A stretch of 64,000 bases of DNA from Limonium bicolor (Eukaryota; Streptophyta; Magnoliopsida; Caryophyllales; Plumbaginaceae). Positions 22,131-33,357 of this stretch are shown one piece after another (the stretch's first letter is position 1; each line of letters starts with the position of its first letter). The notes under the pieces were generated by a model. It was not told the origin of the DNA, did not search any database, and saw nothing but the letters and a program-made list of their open reading frames with translations. Both the position numbers and the translations under genes were made by a program. Where the stretch lies: contig CM041777.1 of NCBI GenBank assembly GCA_023374045.1, positions 110,573,588 through 110,637,587 on the forward strand, given 5' to 3'.

Positions 22131-23930
22131 ATGCACGGTACTCGATCTCGAGGCCACCAAGATTCAACTTAGACTTGAGATCAACCGTACAGCTCGAAGA
22201 GCGAGAAGAGCACTCTCCTTCGCCATGGCTGCTAACGGACCAGCCAATCCCAATGCCAATGCTGAGCAGGCCACTTTGGGAAGAATTAATCGCCCGCCAG
22301 CTGCTCCTAGAAGAGGACCTGTGACTCTACCGAACCTTACAGCTGAATTAACAACAGAATGGCAAAAGTTGAAACCAAGCCATCAACAAACGCTGTCAGG
22401 AATCATCCAGCAGGGACCTTCTCAGGCGCAGACCCGGCTGATGCACTCGACCATGTCCATCGGTTCTTAGTCCATCTGGATTCGTTGGGGATGTCTCAGG
22501 GGCTTGAGGAGTATGCTCGGCTGTGCTTATTTCAGCACAGTCTATCAGGGGAAGCCTCGAAGTGGTTCCACCGTCTACCACCAGGTATCATCACTACCTG
22601 GGAGCTGTGACGAGAGGTTCTATGAGAAGTATATCCCCATCTCCCGGACCAGACAGATGATCGCTGATCTGACCGCTTTCAGACAGTCCGGCAAAGACAT
22701 CTGTGAAGCTTGGGATAGGTTCAAGGAGCTGCTCCGCCAGTGCCCGCATCACGGTCAGAACATGACATCCTTGGCCCAGGGGTTCTTCCAAGGGCTGAGA
22801 GATGAGCACAGAGCCGAGGTCAGAGCCATTGGGTGGAATGCTGGCTAAAGAGCGGAGAGGAATTTATGTCAGCCATGGAGTCCTACTGCGAGGAGCTCCG
22901 CCAGTGGAGCAACAGTGGTGGAGGGTCTTCACAGTTGGGCAGACCTCCTCTCGGGCTCCAGATCCTATGATGGAGCAGATTGCTGCTGAGCAGGCCCATT
23001 TAGTACCACAGTGGGCAATATGGCGAAGATGCTCGAGCGGCTCACTATGGGACAGACACTGTGCAAGCCGTCAAGAAGGTGTCTACTGGTCCAAATGAGG
23101 TATGCTGTTCTCAGTGTGGAGACAGCCATGATACGAAGACTGCCCGATGGTTGCTGAGATGAGGCAGACTGAGGAGGCAAATGTAATTGGCAGTACAACA
23201 GGCAGCCTTGGATGCAGAACCAGCATCCAAACCTGAGGTACGGTAATCCAAATAACGCCCTCAACTCACAGCAGATGCAGCCTCAGAGGGCAAGTCAGGG
23301 AGCACCACCCGGTTTTGTTAGGCCCCCATTCAATCAGTTTAGGCCACACAGTCTCCAGCTCAGCCATCGTCACTGAGCTCGAATAATGCTAATTTAAAGG
23401 AGATGATGGATAAACTGATGGCCTCTCAAGAGCAACAAACAGTGATAAATCAGAATCTGGCAGCTGGCCAGCAAAGCTTGAGAACGCCATGGTGGATGCA
23501 AGGAACGATGAGTCAGTTGACTCAGTTCCTCCTACAGCAGAGACCGTCTGGCTCACTGCCTTCCCAAACAGACCCCAATCCTAAAGCTCAGTTGAAGGCA
23601 GTGACGGTCTCAGAAACCGTGGTAGTAGGATTGCTCAGATACTGAAGAGGTGGCAGCAGTTACTTACGAAGTGGGAAGCAATTAATCAATAGAAATCAAG
23701 TGGCTGAGGATCAAGCTGACGAGGAGACCGGTCGCCCTTCTTCTAGCACTGGTGCACCGTCAGGGCCCTCAGCCCCTCCTGAGGTAGTTGTTGAGGAGAC
23801 CCAGGCTCCTATTTCTTCCCCTTCTATTTTGAATGCTAAAAACTCCAAGGGTAAGGTGGTTCCTAAGGAACTTCCTTTCCCTAATAGATTAAAAGAAAAG
23901 AACTTGATGATCAATTTGGGAAATTTTTGA
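22131..23930 (+). pseudogene. E2 gag (Athila), frameshifted
   Basis: Starts at the ATG of MHGTRSRGHQ and is recognisable through at least five frame changes. It reads LDLEINRTARRARRALSF, then the retrotransposon gag core (PADALDHVHRFLVHLDSLG, GEASKWFHRLPPG, FYEKYIPISRTRQMIADLTA, WDRFKELLRQCPHHG) at about 22,430-22,770. A zinc-knuckle relic lies near 23,100 (CSQCGDSH) with its last Cys shifted out of frame, and a Pro/Ser/Thr-rich tail with a basic LKEKNL segment follows. The protein would assemble the virus-like particle. The frameshifts, including one right after MHGTRSRGHQDST, exclude function in this copy. Confidence 0.85.
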
Positions 23931-24540
23931 GTGTATTTTCAAAGCTTACTATTAACATTCCCTTGATTGATGCTATCAAGCAGATGCCTAACTATGCTCG
24001 CTTTGTGAAGGATTTAATTTCTAACAAGCGAAGGTTCAAGGAAAAGGAGATTGTTCAGCTGACAGAGACGTGCTCTGCAGCTATCCAGCAGAAGCTCCCT
24101 CCGAAGTGTGGAGACCCAGGCAGCCCATCATCCCTTGCACCATAGGAGACATGGACTGTGGGTACGGACTCTGCGACCTTGGAGCAAGCATCAATTTAAT
24201 GCCGTACTCAATGTTTAGGAAGCTTCATGCTGGTGAGCTTGTCCCAATTAACTTCAATCTGCAATTAGCTGATCGTTCGTCAATCAAACCTCGTGGTATG
24301 GTTGAGAACGTTGTGGTAGGTGTTGGTAACTTCTTCTTCCCTGCTGATTTTGTTATTCTGGATATGGATGAGGATGTTGAAGTGCCATTAATTTTGGGTA
24401 GACCATTCCTGCGAACTGCTAAAACTGTCATTGATGTTGACAAAGGAAAAATCACCCTGAAATTTAATAATGAGGAGCTTAGTTTTGATATCACCAAGAA
24501 TGAGAACAAATGCTTCTTCTCATGCTGTACTTTCTATTGA
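23931..24540 (+). pseudogene. E2 gag-pol junction and aspartic protease
   Basis: NIPLIDAIKQMPNYARFVKD (about 23,950-24,010) is the conserved Athila lead-in to the protease. After a frameshift near 24,115 the protease follows: GDMDCGYGLCDLGASINLMP holds the catalytic DLGAS (DTG-type) motif, and VPLILGRPFLRTAKTVIDVD is the second conserved block. The domain is about 110 residues and intact in one frame from 24,118 to 24,540, but it is separated from gag and RT by frame changes. Confidence 0.85.
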
Positions 24541-24819
24541 TGTCGACTATACTGATGATTATGATGCATTTGTCGCTGAAAGTACTGATGACTCTTCCTT
24601 CCTGTTTGAGAATTCTGATCTGTTAGAACAGGTGTTATGCCATTCGATTGAGGATGACAAGGAGAGCACTGAGGTAGCTACTGTTGTCCAGCAGCTTAAC
24701 CAGGGACGAACCTATTTTCGCCCTCATGCTCCTCCTGTGGAGCCACTGGACAGGCCTACTCAGAGGCTCATTCCTTCAGTAGAGACCCCCTACTCTTGAA
24801 TTAAAAACTCTCCCTTCAA

Positions 24820-25860
24820 ATCTTAAATATGCTTTCTTGGCAGAGGGTAGCGCCCTGCCGGTTATTATTTCTTCTTCTTTGTCTGTTTCACAGGAAAGCA
24901 GACTTCTGGAGGTATTGAGAAGGCACAAGGGAGCATTGGGGTGGTCAGTGGCAGATATTAAAGGGATCAGTCCAGGGTTCTGCACTCATCGATCTACATG
25001 GAAGACAGTATCAAACCAGTGAGGCAACCCCAAAGGAGATTGAACCCAACCTGAAGGAAGTAGTGAAGGCTGAGGTTTAAAGCTCTTGGATGCGGGCATC
25101 ATCTACCCCATCTCTGACAGCCGCTGGGTTTCTCCTGTGCAAGTCGTTCCCAAGAAAGGAGGAATTGTGGCGGTGCCCAATGATAAGGGAGAGCTGGTGC
25201 CTCAAAGACAGACCACTGGCTGGAGGATGTGCATAGACTACAGGCGGTTGAACGAGGCCACAAGAAAGGACCATTTCCCGCTGCCGTTCATCGACCAGAT
25301 GTTGGAGCGGCTGGCTGGGCAGGAGTACTACTGTTTCCTTGATGGATACAGCGGGTACTTCCAGATCCCCGTTGCGCCAGAGGATCAAGAGAAGACCACC
25401 TTCACCTGCCCTTATGGCACGTTTGCCTATAGGAGGATGCCATTTGGTCTCTGCAACGCACCAGCCACCTTCCAGCGGTGCATGATGGCCATTTTCAACG
25501 AATTTATTGAGAAGAGTATAGAAGTCTTCATGGACGACTTCTCGGTGTATGGCCAGAATTTTGATGTGTGTCTGGATCAGCTGGATCAGATACTAAGCAG
25601 ATGTGAGGAGACCCACCTGGTTTTAAATTGGGAGAAGTGCCATTTTATGGTACACGAGGGTATAGTGCTTGGGCACAGGGTCTCCAAAGATGGCATTCAG
25701 GTGGACAAGGCAAAAGTGGAAGTCATTGAGGGGTTACCTCCTCCCACTTCAGTCAGAGGAGTCAGATCTTTTCTGGGTCACGCGGGTTCTATCGAAGGTT
25801 CATCCAGGACTTTTCAAAAATTGCGAAGCCCTTGTCTGATCTCCTGCAGAAAGATGTAAA
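24820..25860 (+). pseudogene. E2 reverse transcriptase
   Basis: The lead-in ESRLLEVLRRHKGALGWSVA (about 24,896) is separated by frameshifts from the main block in 25,086-25,859. That block has DAGIIYPISDSRWVSPVQVV, then RMCIDYRRLNEATRKDHFPL, FLDGYSGYFQIPVAPEDQEK and MPFGLCNAPATFQRC, followed by the catalytic VFMDDFSVYG with its Asp pair. The FMDD form is usual in Athila. LGHRVSKDGIQVDKAKVEVI marks the thumb. The catalytic residues are present, but the frame breaks at both ends kill the polyprotein. Confidence 0.88.
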
Positions 25861-26259
25861 GTTTCATTTTTCAGAAGAAGCTTGAAGGCTTTTCAACCAT
25901 CAAGATAAACTCATCTCTGCCCCCATTGTGGTTCCCCCTGACTGGACCCTTCCTTTTGAGGTAATGACTGATGCTAGCGACTTCGCTGTTGGTGCTGCAC
26001 TCTGTCAAAGGAAGGATAAGATTTTGAGGGTCATCACATATGCAGTAAGACTCTGACGGAGCCTCAAAAGAACTACACCACCACTGAGAAGGAGCTACTT
26101 GCTGTGGTGTTCGCTCTGACAAGTTCAGACCTTATCTGCTGGGGAGTAAGGTAATTGCTCACACCGACCACTCCGCCTTGAAGTATTGTTCCAAAAGAAT
26201 GATTCCAAGCCCAGACTATTGAGATGGATCCTGCTTCTCCAAGAGTTTGACTTGGAAGT
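25861..26259 (+). pseudogene. E2 RNase H, heavily frameshifted
   Basis: Pieces in different frames include WTLPFEVMTDASDFAVGAAL (about 25,940-26,000, with the TDASD catalytic motif), then segments corresponding to the YATTE and HTDH motifs at about 26,040-26,190. At least three indels separate them. Order and spacing fit the RT-RNaseH-integrase arrangement of Ty3/gypsy pol. Confidence 0.7.
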
Positions 26260-27663
26260 TTGATAAGCAAGGGAAGCAGAATGGGGTTGCAGACATTTAT
26301 CAGGCTTGAGACTCCAGATGACGGGGTCCCCATAAATGAGTTCTTTCCCGACGAAACGGTCTTTGTAATTGGGAAAGTCAAAGAGCCATGGTACGCTGAC
26401 TTGGCTAACTATCTTGCCTCTGGGTTGGTTCCCCATGATCTAAGCTACAACCAGAGGAAGAAGTTTCTGTCTGAGACCCGTCATTACGTTTGGGAGGACC
26501 CCTATCTCTTCAGAGTATGTGCTGATGGTCTAATCAGAAGATGTCTCCCTGATGAAGAGGTAAACAGTGTAATAGAGTTCTGCCATTCTCGAGAGGCGGG
26601 TGGTCACCACGGTCCCACTAGGACAGCTGCTAAAGTGTTAGAGTGTGGTTTTTACTGGCCCACTCTACACAAAGATGTCCACCGCTTCTGTGCTCACTGT
26701 GATAACTGCCAGAGGATGGGGAACACTTCAAGAAGGCATGAGATGCCGCAGAAGGGAATCCTTGAAGTGGAATTATTTGATGTCTGGGGTATTGACTTCA
26801 CCGGCCCATTTCCTTCTTCTCACGGAAACCACTACATCCTTGTTGCTGTAGATTATGTTTCCAAATGGGTCGAAGCAATCCCCTGCCCTTCTGCTGATGC
26901 TAAAACTGTGGTAAAATTCTTGAAGAAGAACATCTTTACCAGATTTGGTGTACCAAGAGCTATCATCAGTGACGGAGGTTCTCATTTCTGCAACAAAGCT
27001 TTTGATACACTGATGACTAAGTACGGGGTGACTCATAAGGTTGCTTTGCCTTATCACCCCCAAACTAATGGGCAAGCAGAAGTGAGTAACCGAGAGCTCA
27101 AATGGATTCTTCAGAAGACAGTCAACTCCTCCAGGAAGGATTGGTCTGTCAAGCTTGATGATGCTCTATGGGCCTATAGAACCGCATTTAAAACTCCTAT
27201 TGGGATGTCCCCCTTCAAGCTGGTATACAGGAAGGCCTGTCATCTCCCAGTTGAGCTAGAGCACAGAGCCTATTGGGCTTTAAAGGCTCTTAATTTGATT
27301 TGTGACGCTGGAGAGAAGAGGCGATTTCAGCTTTCTGAGTTGGAGGAACTGAGGGACCAGGCGTACGAAAGCTCAAGATCTATAAAGAGCGCACCAAAAA
27401 GATCCACGACCGGATGATTCAAAAGAAGACTTCAAAGTGGGGGATCTGTGCTGCTCTTTAACTCTAGACTACGTCTCTTCCCTGGGAAGCTAAAATCACA
27501 CTGGGCAGGCCCCTTCAGAGTTGTAGGAGTTACATCGTATGGAGCATACGAGCTGGAAAATAAGGCTGGTGAAACCTTTAAGGTAAATGGTGCTCGTTTA
27601 AAAAGCTTCTTGGTACTGATCATAATCTTTTCCCTTGCAGGCAATATTCTTTGTGGAGAGTGA
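26260..27663 (+). pseudogene. E2 integrase
   Basis: One frame from 26,260 to 27,417 carries the H2C2 zinc finger (HSREAGGHH ... [11 protein letters not shown]) and the DDE core: [12 protein letters not shown] with the first Asp, [14 protein letters not shown] with the second, and [11 protein letters not shown] with the Glu. The sequence continues through [21 protein letters not shown] frameshift near 27,410 moves the C-terminal domain ([20 protein letters not shown], then [16 protein letters not shown]) to another frame, ending at 27,663. The C-terminal [14 protein letters not shown] block is typical of Athila. The catalytic triad is intact; the 5' end lacks an in-frame link to RNase H. Confidence 0.88.
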
Positions 27664-27856
27664 ACCCAAGCCTACATCGAAGATGAATTCTCAAGAGACG
27701 AGTTCGAACGTGAAAAAGAAATTCTCTTGGCGAATGCGAAAAGAATTGAGAAGGCTGAAGGAATTCACTGTAGGCTGTTGTGGAGTTGCTCATCACACCT
27801 CTTCTGATTGATCAAGCAGAAATTGTCTAGCTAAAGACATTAAAGAAGAGCAGCTG

Positions 27857-27874
27857 ACTGGGAGGCAACCCAGT
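27857..27874 (+). repeat. Conserved Athila hairpin after pol
   Basis: actgggaggcaacccagt is an inverted repeat (actggg ... cccagt) just downstream of pol. The same motif, gggaggcaaccc, occurs in E0 at 47588-47605 on the minus strand, so it is conserved between otherwise diverged elements. Confidence 0.6.
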
Positions 27875-27978
27875 GTTTTCGGTACTTTTTTGTGTTTTTA
27901 TGTTGTTTTAGTTTTGTTTAGGATAATGTTTTGTTGCAGTGGTTGAGCTCAAAAAGAAACAGAGGTGCATTTTTGGGA

Positions 27979-28269
27979 TGTCCGAACTTCAGTCCGAACA
28001 TTGAAGTTCGGACCAGTTCGAGAGTGAGACCTGCGCAAACCATATGTCCGAACTTCGTCCGAAGATTGAAGTTCGGACTCAGTTCGAGAGTCTGAGGGCT
28101 GTGCAAGCTATGTCCGAACTTCAGTCCGGACATTGAAGTTCGGACTCAACACGAGAATACGGAAGGAAAGATGTCCGAACTTCGGTCCGAGCATCGAAGT
28201 TCGGACACACACGAAGCGCAGCCCAGGTATGTCCGTCCGAACTTCTGTCCGAACATTGAAGTTCGGACA
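27979..28269 (+). repeat. Five-unit array of about 35-bp palindromes (gtccgaac/gttcggac)
   Basis: Units start at 27979, 28045, 28111, 28172 and 28230 (spacing 66, 66, 61, 58). Each reads tgtccgaacttc, a second gtccgaac, then gaagttcggac, so it can fold on itself. Spacers share cgagag/cgagaat-type sequence. The same palindromes lie in the LTRs. The array is placed between pol and the leader of the env-like ORF. Confidence 0.9.
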
Positions 28270-28319
28270 GCTCGAAATTTCTGAATTAAGAGGGGCGCGG
28301 ACATTAAACCCTCACAAAC

Positions 28320-28594
28320 TCCATCTCCTCGCGACAGCCGCACCAGCCCCAATCTCCTCTCTCTCTCCAATCTCCATAACTCCTCAAAACTCCACCAAAT
28401 CCCTCATTCTTACTACCAATCTCTTCGTTTTTAATCCTCTACACTCCTAGCACTCGAAATCCACCAGAAATCTCGAATCTGCCCGATTTTAGCAACCTGT
28501 TCGAACCCTAACTACCGAATTGGGGGTTTTTGAGTTCGATTTGTGCAGATTTTGGCTGTTTATCTCCTTCTAACATTCATTCAACTCCAACAAG
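28320..28594 (+). promoter_or_regulatory. Candidate internal leader of the env-like ORF
   Basis: A sharply C/T-rich stretch (ctccatctcctcgcgacagc, ccaatctcctctctctctcc) begins 50 bases after the palindrome array and runs to a splice donor at 28595. The composition is that of a plant 5' UTR. Together with the array upstream it looks like a second transcription unit inside the element. This is an inference; I see no strong TATA box. Confidence 0.4.
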
Positions 28595-29224
28595 GTAATC
28601 TCTACTTTTCTCCTATTTTAATGTGTTTGACAAGATTTGGAATTGAGGTATGCAAATCGAGAATATGCTGTTATTATTGATTTCTGAGCTTCATTTGCGT
28701 ATTGGGTTTATTATCTAATTTGCTGTAAGTTGCTGGATGGAGATGTGTTAAACTGCCAACTGTGATTTCAATATGCATATTTGAGTGTGTGATTTTATCT
28801 TCTGCATGGCTGAAAAAAAAAATGATTGAGATTAAGCTGAATGTTGGAACAAAGTACCTTTTTGACGGTTAAGTCTTGCTGGTCACTAATTGTTAGAAGT
28901 GATTAGAACTGCATCTTTGTGTGGAAATGAGCAATTGAGTTTGGTTTTGAGATTGCGGTTGGATTTGTGCGTACATACTGACTGAGACTTGGTTGGTATT
29001 GCTTTGTTGATACTGAAACCTTTATTACAGGAATTTGTTATATCGATTAAGTCTCTTCTGGTCGTTGCCTGTTAGTGCTAAATGTACTGAAATTGAAGAT
29101 TATTGAACCGTGTTGTGGAGATTGAATTTTTAGGGGACACTCTGTCGATTTTGGAAATTATGTGCACACTTAGAACTATATCCTTGCTTTCCTTTATTTG
29201 ACATTGCTTACCCTTGTTGAGCAG
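28595..29224 (+). other. Putative intron between the leader and the env-like ORF
   Basis: caacaag is followed by gtaatctct, and the segment ends in ttgttgagcag directly before the ATG at 29225. It is T-rich and stop-filled, 630 bases. The inverted copy at 21019-21678 keeps both splice sites. Confidence 0.5.
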
Positions 29225-30350
29225 ATGTTGAGCAATTACCGGTCGTGGTAAGCGGGCTGCAGGAGCTAGCACCAGTTCAAGACGTCGAGGTCTGGAACCG
29301 GAATTCAGAAATGATGAAGCCCGGTGGTTTGCTAGAGAGGTAGACATAATTGCTGAGCGGGTGGTGCCAGAACTAGAGCAGCAGTTGGGTTTGAGGGGGA
29401 TATTAAACCCATTTGGCTGGGGCAAGATCTTGGATATGGGAGGCCCGTACTCTGAGAGGATTGTGCGCATGTTCTATGCCAATGCGATCTACCAGGATGG
29501 TCAGATCAAGTCCCTTGTAGATGGAGAAAGAGTAGCAGTCTCCACGATGGAGATTGCTCAATATATGGAGATTCCTTATCCTGCTCCCGAACCCCTCAAC
29601 CTCAACCCTGTTGATTTCAAAAACTATCACCACTACACCCCCCCTTATGGTTCAGGGGCCTCGACGACGCGAGGGGATGACCCATCAAAGCAGGTCGTCC
29701 CTGCTGATGCGCTTCAGAGCCCACAAGAGAGTTCTGCTCGCACTACTGGCTGCGAACATTGTCCCACGTCAGAGCTCCGACCTCAACCAAACAGACTTTC
29801 TACTTCTTCAGGCGGTGCTGAATCCGTCGTTTGCTGGGGCTGTTGAGGTCACATATTTGCCTTGGGTGATCTTCATGCACATGCAGCATATCCTGGAGCA
29901 CAAGGATCGCCACAAGTTAGGCTACCCAGTTATGCTCTGCCACATCCTTAAGAGGCAGATGGTTACCATTCCGTCTGCGGACTGCATGCTGCGCGGTCCC
30001 CTATTGATGTGGGAGCTCTAAAGAAGATGTGGTTTGAACTTAGAGAGGGGTGGAGGAAGAAGGCTGCAGCGCGACCGCAGAAGCGCCAGAGAGAGGCGGT
30101 GAGGGACCATCAGAGCCCGCTCCTGCTGCTTCACCTGACGAGGAGGAGACATATCTAGCACTGCCAGCCCTGGGAGCGAGTACGTCACTCGCTATGAGTT
30201 TGCTCAGCTGGAGTCTCGTTTCGAGGAGGCAGATCGTCGCTCTCGGGCAGAGATCGAGACTCTACAGCAGCAGGCCCGCCGCTCTTAGGACGACTATGAG
30301 GCTCTGCTTGCTCAGTTTCAGCAGTGGCAGGCGTTACTACCGCTCCGTAG
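29225..30350 (+). pseudogene. E2 env-like ORF (plant transposon protein domain), frameshifted
   Basis: Plus-strand counterpart of 19867-21018. LEQQLGLRGILNPFGWGKIL and SERIVRMFYANAIYQDGQIK are in one frame from 29,361. Several indels between about 29,590 and 30,170 move the rest through other frames (LLALLAANIVPRQSSDLNQT near 29,730). The C-terminal coiled-coil part is interrupted by a tag at 30,287. It shares over 90 percent of residues with the minus copy by eye. Confidence 0.78.
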
Positions 30351-31718
30351 TGCTCATGTTGTTGGATTGATGTTGTTTTTGTTTAGAAGCCGTCTTTGGA
30401 CTTCTTTTTGGATTTGTTTTTAGTTGTGTTGAACTTATTACTTTTGTTTCGATTGGGCTATAATTTTCTTTTGATTTTAGCTTATTCTAATCTTAAACTC
30501 TGAATATTGGTTGTCACTAATCGATGCTACTAGCACACTTTCTGTTTTGTTTGTTCAATGTGTGCAAGTGTTTACTATGCTGACTCCATGCCGGACACTA
30601 GCTTGGATCAAGTGTGAGGAAACATTCTCCCCTACCTGGACACTAAGTGTGAGGAAGAACCTCTTCCTCAAAGCATCACAAAAGAAATCAGGGGAGTTTT
30701 CAGTTTCTTTTTCTTTTGGTTAATGTTCGGCCTGTGCTTTTAACATGAATAACTCTGTCACTGATCCATTCACCCTTGTGAGTCTGCCACATTCAGTCCG
30801 ATCTCCTTATTGTGATTAAATTTCTGAACAATGCGGACATTGCTCCTCATTAAGTGTGAGGAAGGGGGAGATCTTTTGAATGTGTCAGTCATTATTCTCG
30901 CCCTAATTTTTGTTTGGTTTTGGGCTATGTGGGGGTAATCTCTTAGAGTGCTCTTAGTGTTAAATACTTGGGTGGATCTTTAGTTGTGGAGTTGAGTCCG
31001 GTACTGACCTAAAGTTGGTTTGCTCAAAGCTGTGCTCTCATATTTTTCAATGACTGAATTTTGTTAAATGTCTGTGAACAAGTTAGTTGTGAAGTTAGAA
31101 CTGGTTTAGCTTGGAACCTTGGGAATGATGAGAATGTCTGGAATGAAGGATAAAGGCAAGGTACTCCTCTGATCTAAGTTATTTTCTGAACCAAAAACAG
31201 GCCTCTTCCATCCGGTTATTAAGTCCTTGGGGTGTTTCATCACCCATTTACCTAAGGTCGTCTGATCTGGGATAAAAGACCCAATACCGTTACAAGGATG
31301 GAGAGAAAAGTCTGGGGGATGAATTATTGTGAAAAATTTATGTATGCAAAGAAAAAAAAGAGGAAGTTCTTTAAAGTCTTATGTTTCTGGCAATTCCTTA
31401 AATTAAATCATGAGTACGTGGTGTTGAAAGGTTCTGCGGAATATGGCAGAACTTCACACCCTTGTCATCCAAGGGTTTGAGAAGAGAAAAGGTTGGAAGG
31501 TTCTGAGTTACTCCACGTTTTTACTTCATGATTTGACTTCTTCATAGTCTTTTGTTTTAAAAAGCGTGCTTCATTGTTTAGAGACATGCAGTTAAGAGCA
31601 GATCGATTTTTGGGTGATTATTGTGTCTTAAACTCCTTGTTTTGTGCAATCCCGAGGTTTGGCCCTGAGGCATTCTGAGACATTTTACTCCTGCTTTGCT
31701 TGAGGACAAGCAAAGGTT
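30351..31718 (+). mobile_element. E2 3' untranslated internal region
   Basis: Noncoding. It contains repeated aagtgtgagga motifs at 30610, 30645 and 30852, each leading into a purine-rich tract, before the terminal one that acts as polypurine tract. The conserved cttgaggacaagcaaaggtt block lies just before the end. Confidence 0.75.
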
Positions 31719-31733
31719 AAGTGTGAGGAGGTT
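31719..31733 (+). promoter_or_regulatory. Polypurine tract of E2
   Basis: aagtgtgaggaggtt directly precedes the 3' LTR. It is the expected plus-strand primer site. Confidence 0.7.
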
Positions 31734-31974
31734 TGATGAGTGTGAAATATGAATGGTTTTGGTCTTTAATGCCTAATTTGTGTACAGCATCAACATATTC
31801 CACACTTATCTTACGTTTTCCTTTGGTTTTTGTTTGTTAAGGCTTGATACCCTTTTTCTATGTTAAATGCAGAGAAAGCCAAGGAAACACTAGATTAACT
31901 CACAAGGGGGATAATGCAACAAACGGGAGTCGAATCAGAGTCGAAATGAAGAATTTAGAGGATTTTTGAAGGTA

Positions 31975-32239
31975 TGTCCGAGCTTGAGTCCGAACTTCCA
32001 AGCCCGGACACAAGTCGAGAATTTGTGTGTTGTGTCTGATGATATGTCCAAACTTCGGTCCGAACATCGAAGTTCGGACATGGTTCGAGATTCTCAACAA
32101 GAAAAGACGGAGAACTGACTCACGGTGCATGTCCGAACTTGTGTCCGAACTTGGATGTTCGGACACAAGTCGAGACTTCTGGGATTGGAGCGCTCGAAGC
32201 ATTGTGTCCGAACATTGAAGGTCGGACCAATGTTCGGAC
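31975..32239 (+). repeat. Palindrome array in the type-A LTR, four units
   Basis: Units at 31975-32010, 32045-32080, 32130-32165 and 32205-32239, each about 35 bases with gtccgaac and gttcggac halves. The spacers contain caagtcgaga or gttcgaga. The array lies 60-320 bases upstream of the TATA-like box, an enhancer-like position. Confidence 0.9.
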
Positions 32240-32296
32240 GGGACGAAAAATTTAGCATAAACTCGGCATTTTGAAGAGAAAAAGGGATAGGAAAAG

Positions 32297-32305
32297 TCTA
32301 TTTAA
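32297..32305 (+). promoter_or_regulatory. TATA-like box in the type-A LTR
   Basis: tctatttaa follows the palindrome array. It is a weak match, but at the position expected for U3. The type-B LTR has a better box (ttataaaaa, minus strand 45820-45828). Confidence 0.4.
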
Positions 32306-33352
32306 CTGACCTAATCAGAGGAGAAAGGTATTCATTCGTCATCGATCATTACAACACACACTCTCACGCTGATAAACGAGGTTCTCTCCATTCATCCACG
32401 CCAATTGCATCACTTCACCTTCATCCACTTTCACCAAGCATATCATCGTCATTCTGGAGGAGCATCGACAGAAGGAAGTGCGACCACCATCTTCAACCTT
32501 GCGCCTGCAGCCATCGATTCTGGATAGTCGTTCAACAGAAGGGTGTTTCTTCCTTAGATGATTTCTATGTTGATTGTATTTATCTGTTTCTTTGCAATGT
32601 CTGGCTAGTAGGGATTTAACTCTGGGGTAGGGTTTGTTCAAGATGGATTCAATGTAGTTAAAGATTCTGCAATTTGATTATGATGCTGTAATGGATTGTT
32701 TTCAGGTTAATGATTATCAATTTTCTTCTCTATTAATTTCGCGAGTTATAGAGTTGTTCTGCGAAACCTATTAAGATCAGACAAGGTGATTAATAGAGAG
32801 TTCGAATTAACCTGGGAATTTGGGGAAGGATTAGTCGGATAGATAATCTTTCCTACAAACGCTAACAATTCTTTGTGCTTATTCCACCTATATGTGTTTT
32901 GCCAACTGCTAGATTAGAGTTGACATGTTCTGATAGGTGAGCTCTTCAATGAACTAGGATTTAGCATTGAAGAGATAGAAAGAATTGACCTTTCCGTTTC
33001 TCATAATTAAATTGTAGGAGTTACTAGATTCAACCAGAAAAGAACAACCCGAACCCGGAGTTCCACTCATATTATCAAACTCATCATTCATTTTTACCGA
33101 TTGCTTATTTCAACTCTGATTTGCATTTATTCGATTCAGTTTCAAAAACAATTCACAACCCCCTGAATTTCCAGTTTTCTTAGGATTTAGGATAGGACTT
33201 AGGTTTATTTATTCAAGTCCCACGGTTCGATACTTGGTTGCTTAACTTTCTATACTATAGTGACCGGGATTTTTGCAACCCGACAGACTTATTGATTTAT
33301 TATTTTCTAGATTAATTTGTTTAGTTCTAGTAGATCAATTTACCTGTTTGCA

Positions 33353-33357
33353 GCTGC
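33353..33357 (-). repeat. TSD gcagc at the E2/E1 junction (inverted copy)
   Basis: gctgc on the plus strand immediately follows the LTR end, where E1 gag resumes on the minus strand. It pairs with gcagc at 50726-50730 and 52355-52359. Confidence 0.75.

Larger units (their letters stand above)
31734..33352 (+). mobile_element. E2 3' LTR (type A), full length 1619 bp
   Basis: Begins tgatgagtgtgaaatatg after the polypurine tract and ends gatcaatttacctgtttgca. The promoter side holds the palindrome array (31975-32239) and a TATA-like tctatttaa at 32297-32305. Outside the end is gctgc (33353-33357), the inverse of the gcagc flanking the LTR at 50731-52354. The same LTR-gag junction therefore exists twice in opposite orientation. 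Confidence 0.9.

Noticed and set aside
27979..28269. Regularly spaced palindromic repeats resembling a CRISPR array
   Set aside because: The DNA is eukaryotic, spacers are related to each other, no cas genes exist, and the same palindromes sit in LTRs.
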